Source: Alkalicoccus daliensis
Lineage (GTDB): Bacteria > Bacillota > Bacilli > Bacillales > Salisediminibacteriaceae
Length of the DNA stretch: 64,000 nucleotides
Direction: 5' to 3'
Assembly (NCBI RefSeq): GCF_900103955.1
Contig: NZ_FNIL01000003.1
Location: 270,130 to 334,129, forward strand
Positions 16,809 to 25,687 of this stretch are shown here, piece after piece. The notes beneath the pieces were generated by a model. The model was given only the letters and a program-made list of their open reading frames with translations. It was not told the origin of the DNA and made no database searches. The position numbers and the translations under genes were made by a program. Every line of letters begins with the position of its first letter. Position 1 is the first letter of the stretch.

Positions 16809-17451
16809 ACGCTTTCTCTCCTTCTGGAAACAAACCTGGTTCCAGTGTTTCTGTACGAGCTGTGTTTAATTTCATTAACCGTCTGAATAAAAGGATGTTG
16901 CGGCTTTTTAAACTTTTATCCAGACTACCGTAATGGCGCATGATTTCTCTTGTGACTTCCGGACGGTACCCCTGACTGCCAGCCCTTTCCACAAGCTGTG
17001 CTATTTCATCAGTAGTATTATCCTGCAGGGCAGACTCTGTATCTGCAGTATTTCCCTGCCAGGATAAATAGATATACCACCACAGAACTTTCAACCAGAT
17101 TCTGCGTGGCTCCTTCCAGAAACGGGCCTCTGTCATTCCCCATCTGTCATAAACTACATCTGGAATTACCTTAATTGATAAATATCTCCAGAAATCATTA
17201 TTGGAAGCAGTTCTAACATTAAACTGGTCGTATTTATAAAGGATATTAAAAAGTTCGAGACCAAATTTCATATCTATATAATAAAGCGATATTTTTTTAT
17301 TTTCTACCATACTGATAATCCTATTATATGCAGCAGTGAGTTCATTTCTTAATGCTTGATTATCTATGTCAAAACCTTCTGAAGGAGGAGTATCATTCCA
17401 GGAATGAAATAATCTTTCCGCTTCTTGTTTATCTACTTTTTTAATTCTCAT
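16756..17451 (-). CDS. Unknown operon protein, possibly DUF6339-like (operon gene 4)
   Basis: A protein of 231 residues rich in Trp and Arg. Central strings are ASNNDFWRYLSIKVIPDVVYDRWG, ARFWKEPRRIWLKVLWWYIYLSWQGN and AQLVERAGSQGYRPEVTREIMRHYG. No signal peptide is seen. The hydrophobic LWWYIYLSW is too short and broken to be a convincing membrane helix. The sequence reminds me of the family called DUF6339, which I recall near similar operons, but I could not check it. It overlaps the methylase gene downstream by 53 bases, so expression is tightly coupled. The role is unknown; target selection or assembly is a guess. Confidence 0.6.
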   Translation of the reverse strand: MRIKKVDKQEAERLFHSWNDTPPSEGFDIDNQALRNELTAAYNRIISMVENKKISLYYIDMKFGLELFNILYKYDQFNVRTASNNDFWRYLSIKVIPDVVYDRWGMTEARFWKEPRRIWLKVLWWYIYLSWQGNTADTESALQDNTTDEIAQLVERAGSQGYRPEVTREIMRHYGSLDKSLKSRNILLFRRLMKLNTARTETLEPGLFPEGEKAYVEELFRYFTEIKVSNN

Positions 17452-17471
17452 TTTTTCACCTCCAGTATTTG

Positions 17472-18416
17472 TTACATATTTGCCTCAAGATACTCTCTAA
17501 TAGAAGTACTAAGCCTTTGGGGGTCCTGATACTCCCATCCGAAGGTATCAATAAAATAATAGACAGCTTCTCCAATGCTTCCAGGTGCATTGTTGTGATT
17601 TTGGATAAGTGATGTCCAGCACTCTGAACACTTGGTTCTATTTATGATAATTTCAAGTGCTGATCCCATAATTTCTATAAATACCGGTGAATTCCGCACA
17701 TTTTTTCCATCATAAACATGTTTATAGTTTTTGTGAGCAGTATTGATACATAGCTTTACATTTTCTTCGTCAAAAGAGTCCTCCTGCGGATCAGTCCATG
17801 AGCATACTATCCACCATAAGGGTTTATCATTTTCTGCTACTTCAACTATAGGAAATATTGAACCGCTTCCCTCAATAACAACGTTAAATCTATTAATTGT
17901 TCCCAGAATTGTACCAGGAAGGTCGGCGAGCGCTTCTTCTTCTTCTGATAAAGCCTCCGCACTTTCTTTAACATAAATTACTATTTGAATACTAAGTTCT
18001 TTCTGCAGAAAACCTTCCGGAAACTTAAGTTCCAGTTCCGGCGTTAATGAGTTCCCGCCGTCTGTGAAGTTGCATATTTCTACAGCACCCCGATGATTGG
18101 AGCTTTTACAGGTCCAGATCGCACCCATTCCCAGAGTACTTCTTTTACGGGCTACTCCATCTGAACCGAACAAAAAGCTAGGCTGTGTAACTGTCATTTT
18201 CTGCCGGATAGTCAAATTATGCTTATCCGGTTCCCAAAAATCTTCGTGATCTTTTAAAAAAATGGTCTGGCTTGATTTGTTTCCATCCGGGTATTGAGCG
18301 CTCAGCTGATAAGTTTTATTTTTATAATAGCTGAAATTAACTTCTCCGAGCTGAACCCCCATCTTCACTAAAAGATCATCATCGATTTCCGGATAAAAAC
18401 TTAACTGCACACTCAT
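17472..18416 (-). CDS. Unknown operon protein (operon gene 3)
   Basis: A protein of 314 residues that I do not recognise. It starts MSVQLSFYPEIDDDLLVKMG at 18416, two bases after the stop of the GHKL gene. The composition is beta-rich with several acidic loops and five Cys. C-terminal strings are KCSECWTSLIQNHNNAPGSIGEAVYYFIDTFGW (about 265-297) and SIREYLEANM. The pair KCSEC could bind a metal, but no second pair is near it. It always reads as part of the same transcript as the GHKL and Z1 genes, so it probably belongs to the complex. No catalytic motif is seen. Confidence 0.6.
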   Translation of the reverse strand: MSVQLSFYPEIDDDLLVKMGVQLGEVNFSYYKNKTYQLSAQYPDGNKSSQTIFLKDHEDFWEPDKHNLTIRQKMTVTQPSFLFGSDGVARKRSTLGMGAIWTCKSSNHRGAVEICNFTDGGNSLTPELELKFPEGFLQKELSIQIVIYVKESAEALSEEEEALADLPGTILGTINRFNVVIEGSGSIFPIVEVAENDKPLWWIVCSWTDPQEDSFDEENVKLCINTAHKNYKHVYDGKNVRNSPVFIEIMGSALEIIINRTKCSECWTSLIQNHNNAPGSIGEAVYYFIDTFGWEYQDPQRLSTSIREYLEANM

Positions 18417-18417
18417 T

Positions 18418-20499
18418 TTATTCACCGACCTCATCCATATTAGAAATTGTAGCTTTCAGTGACCTTTCTGAGGACTGAAATTCAATTCTCCCGCTAATTA
18501 TTGCAGCTGCTTCTACAGTCTTATGAAAAGATATCCCATATGGGACTTTAAATTTAGAGGTGTATATTAATTCTGGCTCAATTATTTCAACACCGTCAAT
18601 TGCGCTCTTCTGACCCATAACATTGTGGACACTGATTGCATTATTTTTTGTTTCGATTTTTTCAATTTCCAGATTTGTAACTTTCAAAGGGAAAGGAGTC
18701 CCTATCTCCTTTTCATCTTCCCATTTCATTTCACTGATATTTCCAGTTTCAGAACTTACCAGCAGCTTTAAAGTTGCCTTTTCTACTTTACCCCCAATAT
18801 TTAGTTGAAAAGGAATAATTGTCTTTCCTTTATCGTATTGAGCTTTCCCATTAATACTCAAACTGGACTTTTTACTCTTATCAGTTAACTTTGAATCGCT
18901 TTTTTTCTTTATTCTATTCCCATTTGAAGCAGCTTTACCAAACTGTTCAGGAGGAAGCAGAATAGAGGCGAGCGAACGGCCCATTCCTGTCTTTACTACT
19001 TCTGAGGGGCTCTGTTCTGATACTTTATAAAGGTCATTTATTTTTTTGCCGCTTTGATTTTTAATTTTTGCTACAATATGCGGATTAATGTCACCAAAAG
19101 TATGATCGTTCCAAGAAGTATGGTCTGCTTTTTCCCCAGCTCTCAAATATTCTTCCAAAGAGACAGAACCATATTCGTTTTTCAATAAATTTTTTGAATT
19201 TGGGACAAAGATTCCAATAATGTATTCATCACCGGTAGTTGGCTGGATATTGTTAACCCAGGAACCGGTAGCGTCGTAATTTATCAGCATGCCTGCCTGC
19301 CTAACAAATGTGATAACAGGCGGATTTAAATCACCTTCATTATAAATAACATCCGCCTGAGCATATGGAGCAGAATGATTATCAGGAGGATCCATTTTAA
19401 GATCCGCTTTTTTTAACTTACTGAAAACCATTTGCCCTGCTTCTCCAGACTTTTCAAAAATATTACGCAGGTGGATTTTTTCAACCTTTATTTTTTCTCG
19501 GTTGATAATAAGTGAGGGCATTTTATCCCCCGTATAAGACGATGCATTATATAGATCCTGGACAAGCTTAAATAAGGGAAGCATCTCTGTCCGGGAAATA
19601 ACTTTGTTATTTATAGATACCTTCATCCATTTATTTAACTTATAATCTCTATTTTCGATTCTGGGAGCATACCATCTCTGTACTGCAACTTTCAGATACT
19701 CCTCAAGGCCGTTTAACCACCAATATCGTTCACCTTCATAACTGGCTTTTGCAGTTTGCATTAATTCCTCTTCGCTTACAAAAGGCAGAATTACAGCTGT
19801 GCCTGTTTCCTCCCCTTTAAAGGGGATTACATTCATATCTTTAAGAATTTCAAGCACTTCAGCCTCGTTGGTAACTGGAACAGTCTGATTTTCTTTACGC
19901 AGCTCCCCCCACCAGGCAATTCCGCGCTTAGGTCCTTTAGATTCAGGCTCTAGAAGTGTATTTTCTTCTTTTTCATTCTCAACTAAACATGCAGCAAGCC
20001 GGCTCTGAAAACTACCGTCTGAAAGTTTAATTCTAGTATAATATACTACCAGTCCCATACCTGCGCGGAAATAGATAGTCTTCCCAAGACCCCAGGAACC
20101 TCCGGCTCCCTCTTTCTCCTGAGGCTTACTTATCTCATAAATCAGAGTAAGCAGGTTTCCGTATTTATCACCTTCTACCTCATCGATATGAAGAGGCCCT
20201 TCCAGACCTGTCGTATTTTTATCTTTTATAACGAGACTTTGGTTCTCACCGCCTCCATAACGCTGCACCAGCTGTTTATCGATCCCATGAAAATGACGGC
20301 TCATTTGATCTGTTCGAAATTTCCTGATATTAAAGGTAATGTCCAAGTATTCTTTATCCTCCAGTACAGCATCTGAACTGTTCTGAATCGATTCTCTAAC
20401 CAGCAGATCCAGAGTTGGAAGTTCATCATTTTGTATCAATCTGAGAAGAGAGCTTCCACTCTGCGACATTCTTTCCGGTTTAGCTATCTCTATATCCAT
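18418..20499 (-). CDS. GHKL ATPase, MutL/MORC-like (operon gene 2)
   Basis: A protein of 693 residues. GHKL motifs sit in the first 160 residues: N-box LLVRESIQNSSDA (Glu, Asn, Asp near 34-46), G1-like VIKDKNTTGLEGPL, and G2-like GGSWGLGKTIYF near 138-150. An S5-like transducer region should follow (about 250-420), ending with strands before a Ser/Lys-rich linker at about 515-545. A C-terminal beta domain runs about 555-690. Prokaryotic MORC-type GHKL ATPases (paraMORCs) were described by Iyer, Abhiman and Aravind in 2008 in R-M neighbourhoods with superfamily II helicases. They are thought to move or clamp DNA. The ATG at 20499 follows GGAG and lies three bases past the Z1 stop. Confidence 0.85.
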   Translation of the reverse strand: MDIEIAKPERMSQSGSSLLRLIQNDELPTLDLLVRESIQNSSDAVLEDKEYLDITFNIRKFRTDQMSRHFHGIDKQLVQRYGGGENQSLVIKDKNTTGLEGPLHIDEVEGDKYGNLLTLIYEISKPQEKEGAGGSWGLGKTIYFRAGMGLVVYYTRIKLSDGSFQSRLAACLVENEKEENTLLEPESKGPKRGIAWWGELRKENQTVPVTNEAEVLEILKDMNVIPFKGEETGTAVILPFVSEEELMQTAKASYEGERYWWLNGLEEYLKVAVQRWYAPRIENRDYKLNKWMKVSINNKVISRTEMLPLFKLVQDLYNASSYTGDKMPSLIINREKIKVEKIHLRNIFEKSGEAGQMVFSKLKKADLKMDPPDNHSAPYAQADVIYNEGDLNPPVITFVRQAGMLINYDATGSWVNNIQPTTGDEYIIGIFVPNSKNLLKNEYGSVSLEEYLRAGEKADHTSWNDHTFGDINPHIVAKIKNQSGKKINDLYKVSEQSPSEVVKTGMGRSLASILLPPEQFGKAASNGNRIKKKSDSKLTDKSKKSSLSINGKAQYDKGKTIIPFQLNIGGKVEKATLKLLVSSETGNISEMKWEDEKEIGTPFPLKVTNLEIEKIETKNNAISVHNVMGQKSAIDGVEIIEPELIYTSKFKVPYGISFHKTVEAAAIISGRIEFQSSERSLKATISNMDEVGE

Positions 20500-20501
20500 T
20501 A

Positions 20502-23336
20502 TCAACTGTCTCCAATCTGCTCCTGCGGTATATTAATAGTTAATGCACCTGTTCCCCATCCGTCTTCACTTTCCAACTCTGGAATCATTAGGGCCAAACC
20601 AATAATGTCTTCTTTTGCCTTCAGATCTCTTCTTAAATCAGCGTCTTCTATGGTTCCATCATTGGTACGGGCTGTAGAATCCTGATCAATACAGTAGATA
20701 ATGAGAAGTGGTGTTCTACCAAGGTCCGCATCACGACGGGTTTTCATAACTGCTTCCTGTTTAGTGCTCGGCGTACTCTTTCTCAATTCCTCTTTCTGTT
20801 CAGAAGAAAGACCTGGATGATCGATATCAACATCTGCATAAAGGTCTGAAGGAGCTCTCAGAACTCCGATATTTATAGTATCTTCTTCTGTGGAGGAAGC
20901 TTTACGCGTACGTGTTACTTTCCCTACTTTTTTCCCGTTGGAAAGGCTCCATATGTCTTCTGTCCCACTGTCCGCTTTCTTTCCTGAGACGATAATATTC
21001 CATGGTCCTATTTTTTCATTATCAGTCATATACTGAACCCACTCTAACATCTGTGGCATCTCATGATCATTAAAAACTCTTGCCCGCTCGTGGAATGACA
21101 TCTTTTTAAACAAATTTTCTTTAATTGTTTCAAAGGGAATACCCTTCCATATATATTTTGTTTTATAAGCCTCAGGTTCTTCTAGTTTGTTCAGAAAGAT
21201 TTCTGCCGTGGACTTATTTTGCTTCAGCACATTCTTATCATTATCAAACAGAATTGTCTGAGGCCTAACACCACCAAAATCCATTTTCACATGCATGGCT
21301 GACTGCTGACGGTTCGCCGCTGTAATTCGAAGCCATGATACACCAGGGGAGTTTTTGACTTTTGGTCCATATTCTGAAGGGTCTACGAGAGACCGGGAAT
21401 ATAATGAAAGTGTTTCTCTCAATTCGTATTCCAGTGTGGCCAAAAATTCAAATTTGCTCTGCAGATCTTGGCCCATCCAAATCCGTGGATACAGTTCATA
21501 TCGAAGACGGTACCCAAACCACCTGCCCATCTGCATTAATGTATCTGCCTGCTTGGAGTTACGATGAAAAAAAGTACTTATTAAGCCTTCCATAGTTAAT
21601 CCCCTGGATAAAGTTGTTCCTCCGACCACTATAAAAGCCGGGGGGAAATCGAGTGTTTCTAATTTTTCTTGGGAAGGATAGGCAAGTCTTACATGCATTC
21701 CTTCATCATTGATCCCATTATTTGAACAATTGTCTATGCACAAATGTAGGTGTTCGTGATAATCAAGGTCTCCGTACCCGTCCAGCGGTATTGAAGTAAT
21801 ATCTTTAACCAGCTTTTTTATATTAGGAATAAAAAGGTCAAAGTCCTGAAATTGATATATTTTATCTTGATCTCCCGAATAATCTTTGTAGGATTTCTGA
21901 AAATGTCTTAAGTTAAATTTATGAGTTTCTTTTTCCCAAACCGCTCGGCATTCTCTGATTATTTCTTCGGTAGAGGTGTTTAACAAATAGTTTTTTATAG
22001 CCTCTGCTACAGCGGTATGATGGCGCTGATTTTGGCTTGTATGTACCATCATTGTCAATGGCTTCTTATACCCATGAAGTTTTAAAGAGCTGTGAGCACC
22101 CAAAAACCAGCATAGGCTCTCTTTGAGTGAAACAGGCAGTTTGATGGAACCTTGGTGCAGTGCTTCAATCTCCTCCTGATCACCGTCATATATATTTCTA
22201 ACAATATTCATCCCTTGAAACTCTTCCACGCCCTCGATGCCAAATATTTCTTTAGGACCGAAATAAGTGTTTGTTGTACTCAGTGCTTTAACAAAATCTC
22301 TTGGATAAAGAGCCTCTTCTCCAAATTCATTTAAGAAATTTGCATAAGGTGTAGCGGTGTAACTTACGTAATTCACAGCTTCGGGAGTTTTATTCATCAC
22401 TTTATTCTGTTTATCTTTACTGTTAACTAGGTTTACAATCAACCGGTTAATGGCTTTTCGTTCAATTTCATTATTCTCATTTGTATCATGAACGTCTGCA
22501 GTATTAATACTGCCTTGATCTGCTTCATCATCTATAATTAATATCTTCATCTGCTGATATTTAGCAGTATTTTCTTGAAGAGCATCCAATAAGTCCTCAA
22601 GTCTTTTTCGGTTTTTTAGACATACGTATAAATGCGCATTTTTCACTTCACGAAAATGCATTTCGGATATCCCTTGTCCGATGGGAGCATTCTTTTTAAC
22701 ATTTTCCAGCGATATCCAGTTAATGTTCCCTGGGTGATTCAAATCGCTGATCAACCTTTCTTGCGTTTGTTTTCGCAGATTTTCTACAAGTCCTGAAAGC
22801 ACAATGAACATATTCCACCCGTGATCAGCCGCCATTGCCATAAGTCCTGCCATGTTAGCAGTTTTTCCTGATTGAACATTCCCTACAACCATCCCTTGAA
22901 CAGGTCTTCTATTCCTAGTATCTGTGCTGAGACGTCTCAATACGCTGAGACTTGCCTGTTCAATTTTAGTGACCGCTATCTCTGGAAGTCCTTTACTCTC
23001 AAGTTCTTCCCTATAAAGTTGCCATGATGTTCTAGGATCTTCAGGAACTACAGCAGTGTTATTGTCATAATCTCCAGTAAGCATGGCCCCTTGGTTTCTA
23101 TGTTCTGAGGCGATAGTTAGTTCCTCGATTTCCTTTACTCCTGCTACTAGGTCAAACCATTTTTCTGTATTCATATTAGGCCAATGATTTAAATCCTGTT
23201 GCTGGCTGATAAATTCTTCGAGCCCTTTCATGTCATTTCTTTTAGCGTATGTAATGCTAGCCCAGTCTCGTCCTCTTTGACGTTCTTCTTTAATCCATCC
23301 TCTGGGCTTATCGTAGATAACTTCAAATGTACTCAT
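20502..23336 (-). CDS. Z1-domain superfamily II ATPase (operon gene 1)
   Basis: A protein of 944 residues and the first gene of the operon. Walker A is GMVVGNVQSGKTANM (about 148-160) and Walker B is KILIIDDEADQGS (about 265-277). A motif III-like VSYTATPYANF follows (about 325). The Z1 signature VVGGTTLSRGLTMEGLIS appears near 600, and arginine-finger-like QMGRWFGYR near 635. The Z1 family (PF10593) is a helicase-related ATPase family that occurs with cytosine methylases and GHKL ATPases in predicted R-M systems. The ATG at 23336 follows AAGGAG. An extended -10 promoter lies about 60 bases upstream. The likely role is ATP-driven translocation or remodelling on unmodified DNA. Confidence 0.9.
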   Translation of the reverse strand: MSTFEVIYDKPRGWIKEERQRGRDWASITYAKRNDMKGLEEFISQQQDLNHWPNMNTEKWFDLVAGVKEIEELTIASEHRNQGAMLTGDYDNNTAVVPEDPRTSWQLYREELESKGLPEIAVTKIEQASLSVLRRLSTDTRNRRPVQGMVVGNVQSGKTANMAGLMAMAADHGWNMFIVLSGLVENLRKQTQERLISDLNHPGNINWISLENVKKNAPIGQGISEMHFREVKNAHLYVCLKNRKRLEDLLDALQENTAKYQQMKILIIDDEADQGSINTADVHDTNENNEIERKAINRLIVNLVNSKDKQNKVMNKTPEAVNYVSYTATPYANFLNEFGEEALYPRDFVKALSTTNTYFGPKEIFGIEGVEEFQGMNIVRNIYDGDQEEIEALHQGSIKLPVSLKESLCWFLGAHSSLKLHGYKKPLTMMVHTSQNQRHHTAVAEAIKNYLLNTSTEEIIRECRAVWEKETHKFNLRHFQKSYKDYSGDQDKIYQFQDFDLFIPNIKKLVKDITSIPLDGYGDLDYHEHLHLCIDNCSNNGINDEGMHVRLAYPSQEKLETLDFPPAFIVVGGTTLSRGLTMEGLISTFFHRNSKQADTLMQMGRWFGYRLRYELYPRIWMGQDLQSKFEFLATLEYELRETLSLYSRSLVDPSEYGPKVKNSPGVSWLRITAANRQQSAMHVKMDFGGVRPQTILFDNDKNVLKQNKSTAEIFLNKLEEPEAYKTKYIWKGIPFETIKENLFKKMSFHERARVFNDHEMPQMLEWVQYMTDNEKIGPWNIIVSGKKADSGTEDIWSLSNGKKVGKVTRTRKASSTEEDTINIGVLRAPSDLYADVDIDHPGLSSEQKEELRKSTPSTKQEAVMKTRRDADLGRTPLLIIYCIDQDSTARTNDGTIEDADLRRDLKAKEDIIGLALMIPELESEDGWGTGALTINIPQEQIGDS

Positions 23337-23396
23337 AATCTGCACTCCTTATATTATCTTTTCTTATCTTTTTAGTCCTATATCATTGGTACCTAT

Positions 23397-23405
23397 ATTA
23401 TAACA
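23397..23405 (-). promoter_or_regulatory. Extended -10 promoter of the six-gene operon
   Basis: TGTTATAAT on the minus strand is a TGn-extended -10 box 61 bases before the Z1 start. No good -35 is seen. GTACC occurs on both sides (plus-strand 23389-23393 and 23412-23416, 23 bases apart, about two helical turns), which could be an operator pair. Confidence 0.5.
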
Positions 23406-23472
23406 AAAAATGTACCTCCTAAAATGTTTATAAGGAATTCTATATGTGAATATTAATTAAAAAGGAGTTCCA

Positions 23473-23895
23473 ATGAATAATCTTACTGCAGAAAATCGGT
23501 GAAAAAACATAAGGCTATTAAATTAGGATCGCAGATTAAAAATTTTATTTTAAAAGAATTGTATAGAAAAGGACTCCGTTACCAACGTAATTTATGCTCT
23601 CTTTACGGTTCACCAAACTTTGCAATTTAAAATTAAAATGGTTAATTTTGCAGATTCATGCTTTTGACACCAATGTCCTCAATATGGGTATATGTTTGAA
23701 ACGAATCACGATTTCTAGCAGAAGTCACTGCATAGTTATGTTCAATAGGCACATGAAGTAAACAACTTTCATATTAAAGAAGACTAGCATTAATTAAGGC
23801 TTTGAAAACACGAATTTAAACAGGATTTTCACAAGGCCAGCGATAAAATAGAGAAATTTGTCCTTCAATATAAGAATAATACCTTTAGTAAATAG
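23473..23895 (+). pseudogene. vsr: Decayed vsr (very short patch repair endonuclease)
   Basis: The sequence starts ATGAATAATCTTACTGC after AAAGGAG. Read across frames it gives NNLTAENR, KNIRAIK-like, SQIKNFILKELYRKGLRYQRN, SLYGSPNFAI, VNFADSCF, HQCPQYGY and finally HEFKQDFHKASDKIEKF. These line up end to end with the intact Vsr at 9842-10261 (NNLTNKQRTKNMKAIKSQSQLE, KELWHRGYRFRKN, SLMGRPDIV, FIDSCFWHGCP, HEIKDDLTGALNKIE). It has at least four stop codons or frameshifts, and the catalytic GRPD Asp is changed. It is divergent from the six-gene operon. Confidence 0.8.
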
Positions 23896-24044
23896 TTTGA
23901 AAGCTGTAAAAATTCACCATGGTAAATTAATGATATCTTATAAAGATATATAGTATTAATGTAACTGAAGTTGCATTATTTTTAAGAAAATTTGTGATTC
24001 TTAAGATAATTAATAAGATTGATAAATCGTCTAATAATACAAAA
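23896..24044. other. AT-rich end of the island
   Basis: About 150 bases after the decayed vsr with no gene. Confidence 0.4.
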
Positions 24045-24171
24045 AATAATAACTTACGGCTGACCAGTCCTTATACCTTGTTAGAGGAAAATAAGAAGAA
24101 TATAGCAAGAATAGTTACATACTATTAGCAATTTTCTATTCTCGTTTTGGTCAATTTCGTAAGTTATTATT
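24045..24171. repeat. Imperfect inverted repeat at the island edge
   Basis: AATAATAACTTACG plus TGACCA (24045-24066) is repeated inverted as TGGTCA plus CGTAAGTTATTATT (24148-24171). A span of 81 bases separates the arms, and the total is 127 bases. It lies 26 bases from the rlmCD stop. No transposase is inside, so it could be a small non-autonomous element or a boundary sequence. Confidence 0.6.
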
Positions 24172-24197
24172 AAGTTTAATGGATTACAATTTTGGGG

Positions 24198-25571
24198 TTA
24201 GTATACTTTCTCCAGCCGCACCACACATTCCACATGCGTCGTCTGAGGAAACATATCCACCGGCTGCACTTCCTTCGTTGCATACCCTTTTTCACCTAAG
24301 ATCTTCAAGTCCCTTGCCAGTGTTGCCGGGTTGCACGATACATACACAATCCGCTCCGGCTGCATTTCCACCATCGTATTGAGCAGCGACTCGTCACAGC
24401 CTTTTCTCGGCGGGTCTACTACAATCACGTCTGCTTCAATCCCCTGCGCTTTCCACCATGGCATCACATTTTCTGCTTCTCCGACGAAAAACTCTGCATT
24501 GTCGAGATGATTCAGCTTTGCGTTTTCCTTGGCGTCCGTAACTGCTTCCGGTACCACCTCTACGCCGTACACCTGCTTTGCCTGTTTCGCAAGAAACAGA
24601 CTGATCGTACCGATTCCACAGTAGGCGTCAATCACGTTTTCTTTGCCGGTCAGCTGGGCGTACTCGAGTGCTTTGCTGTACAGAACTTTCGTCTGGGCCG
24701 GGTTTACCTGGTAGAACGACCTCGGCGAAATCGCAAAGCGGATGTTATCGATCTCATCGTAGATTACGTCTTCTCCCCAGAGCGTGGTTGTTTTATCTCC
24801 AAAGATCACGTTCGTACGCTTCGGGTTCACGTTGTGTGCAAGCGAAGCAAGGTTCGGAAATGCTTCTCTGAGCTCGCGGATGAGGTGTTTTTTGTTGGGA
24901 ATCGAATCATTTTTCGTTATCAGCACGATCATCAGCTGATCGGTTGTTTTTGCATGGCGGATGACGACGTGGCGCAGCTGTCCTTTATGCGTTTTGTCGT
25001 CATAAGCGCGGATCCCGTAGTCTTCCGCAAGCTTCTTCACGAGGTTCATTGCCTTGTCTGCATCCTGCCCCTGGATCAGGCACACATCGGTATCGACAAT
25101 CTCATGGCTCCGCTCTGCGTAAAAGCCGGCTTCGATTTTGCCATTCCGCTCTCCGAAAGGAATCTGGGATTTGTTGCGGTAGCGCCACGGGTCTTCCATC
25201 CCGAGCGTTTTGTGTACGGGAATGTCTGTGAGCCCGCCGATTCTTGCGAGTGTTTCTTTTACGAGCTTCTGCTTGTGCGCAAGCTGGCCTTCGTAGCTCA
25301 GGTGCTGGAGCTGGCAGCCGCCGCAGCGGTTAAATACCGGGCAGGGCGGATTCGTGCGTTCGGTGCTTTCTTTCTCTATATGAACGAGCCGGCCGAAGCC
25401 GAAGTTTTTCTTTGTGTTAATGACTTTAATTGCGGCAGTTTCGCCTGGGAGCGCCTGCTTCACGAAAATCGGGTAGCCGTCCACCTTGGCAACCCCTGCC
25501 CCATCGTGGGTTAAATCCTCAAATGTCACGTGGATTTCTTCATTTTTCTGTACGGGTATCTGTTTACTCAT
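24198..25571 (-). CDS. rlmCD: 23S rRNA (uracil-5-)-methyltransferase RlmCD
   Basis: A protein of 457 residues, matching B. subtilis YefA/RlmCD (about 459). It methylates C5 of uracil in 23S rRNA (U747 and U1939 numbering). An N-terminal TRAM domain spans about 5-65 ([23 protein letters not shown]). The iron-sulfur Cys set includes [15 protein letters not shown] (about 76-90). The AdoMet site is [16 protein letters not shown]. The catalytic motifs are [12 protein letters not shown] and [13 protein letters not shown], whose Cys forms the covalent intermediate. Its 3' end is the right border of the accessory island. In B. subtilis 168 the region after yefA also carries R-M-like genes (yeeA, yeeB), so this may be a shared integration hotspot. 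Confidence 0.95.
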   Translation of the reverse strand: MSKQIPVQKNEEIHVTFEDLTHDGAGVAKVDGYPIFVKQALPGETAAIKVINTKKNFGFGRLVHIEKESTERTNPPCPVFNRCGGCQLQHLSYEGQLAHKQKLVKETLARIGGLTDIPVHKTLGMEDPWRYRNKSQIPFGERNGKIEAGFYAERSHEIVDTDVCLIQGQDADKAMNLVKKLAEDYGIRAYDDKTHKGQLRHVVIRHAKTTDQLMIVLITKNDSIPNKKHLIRELREAFPNLASLAHNVNPKRTNVIFGDKTTTLWGEDVIYDEIDNIRFAISPRSFYQVNPAQTKVLYSKALEYAQLTGKENVIDAYCGIGTISLFLAKQAKQVYGVEVVPEAVTDAKENAKLNHLDNAEFFVGEAENVMPWWKAQGIEADVIVVDPPRKGCDESLLNTMVEMQPERIVYVSCNPATLARDLKILGEKGYATKEVQPVDMFPQTTHVECVVRLEKVY

Positions 25572-25687
25572 ATACGTCTATCCTTTCCTCTCTGGCTTTG
25601 TTGATTGTACCATATTCTGTAGTGGGAAAATACGATGCGAACTGGTATGATTAACGTGGTACGAGCAATTTTAAAGAGGTGGAAAAC

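Noticed and set aside
3837..24197. Prophage or integrative element with integrase and att sites
   Set aside because: No integrase, recombinase, tRNA or matching direct repeats at the two ends could be found; only a local inverted repeat at 24045-24171.
24507..25514. Open frame of 335 codons on the plus strand
   Set aside because: It is the shadow of rlmCD on the other strand. The minus-strand reading has all catalytic motifs; this one has none.
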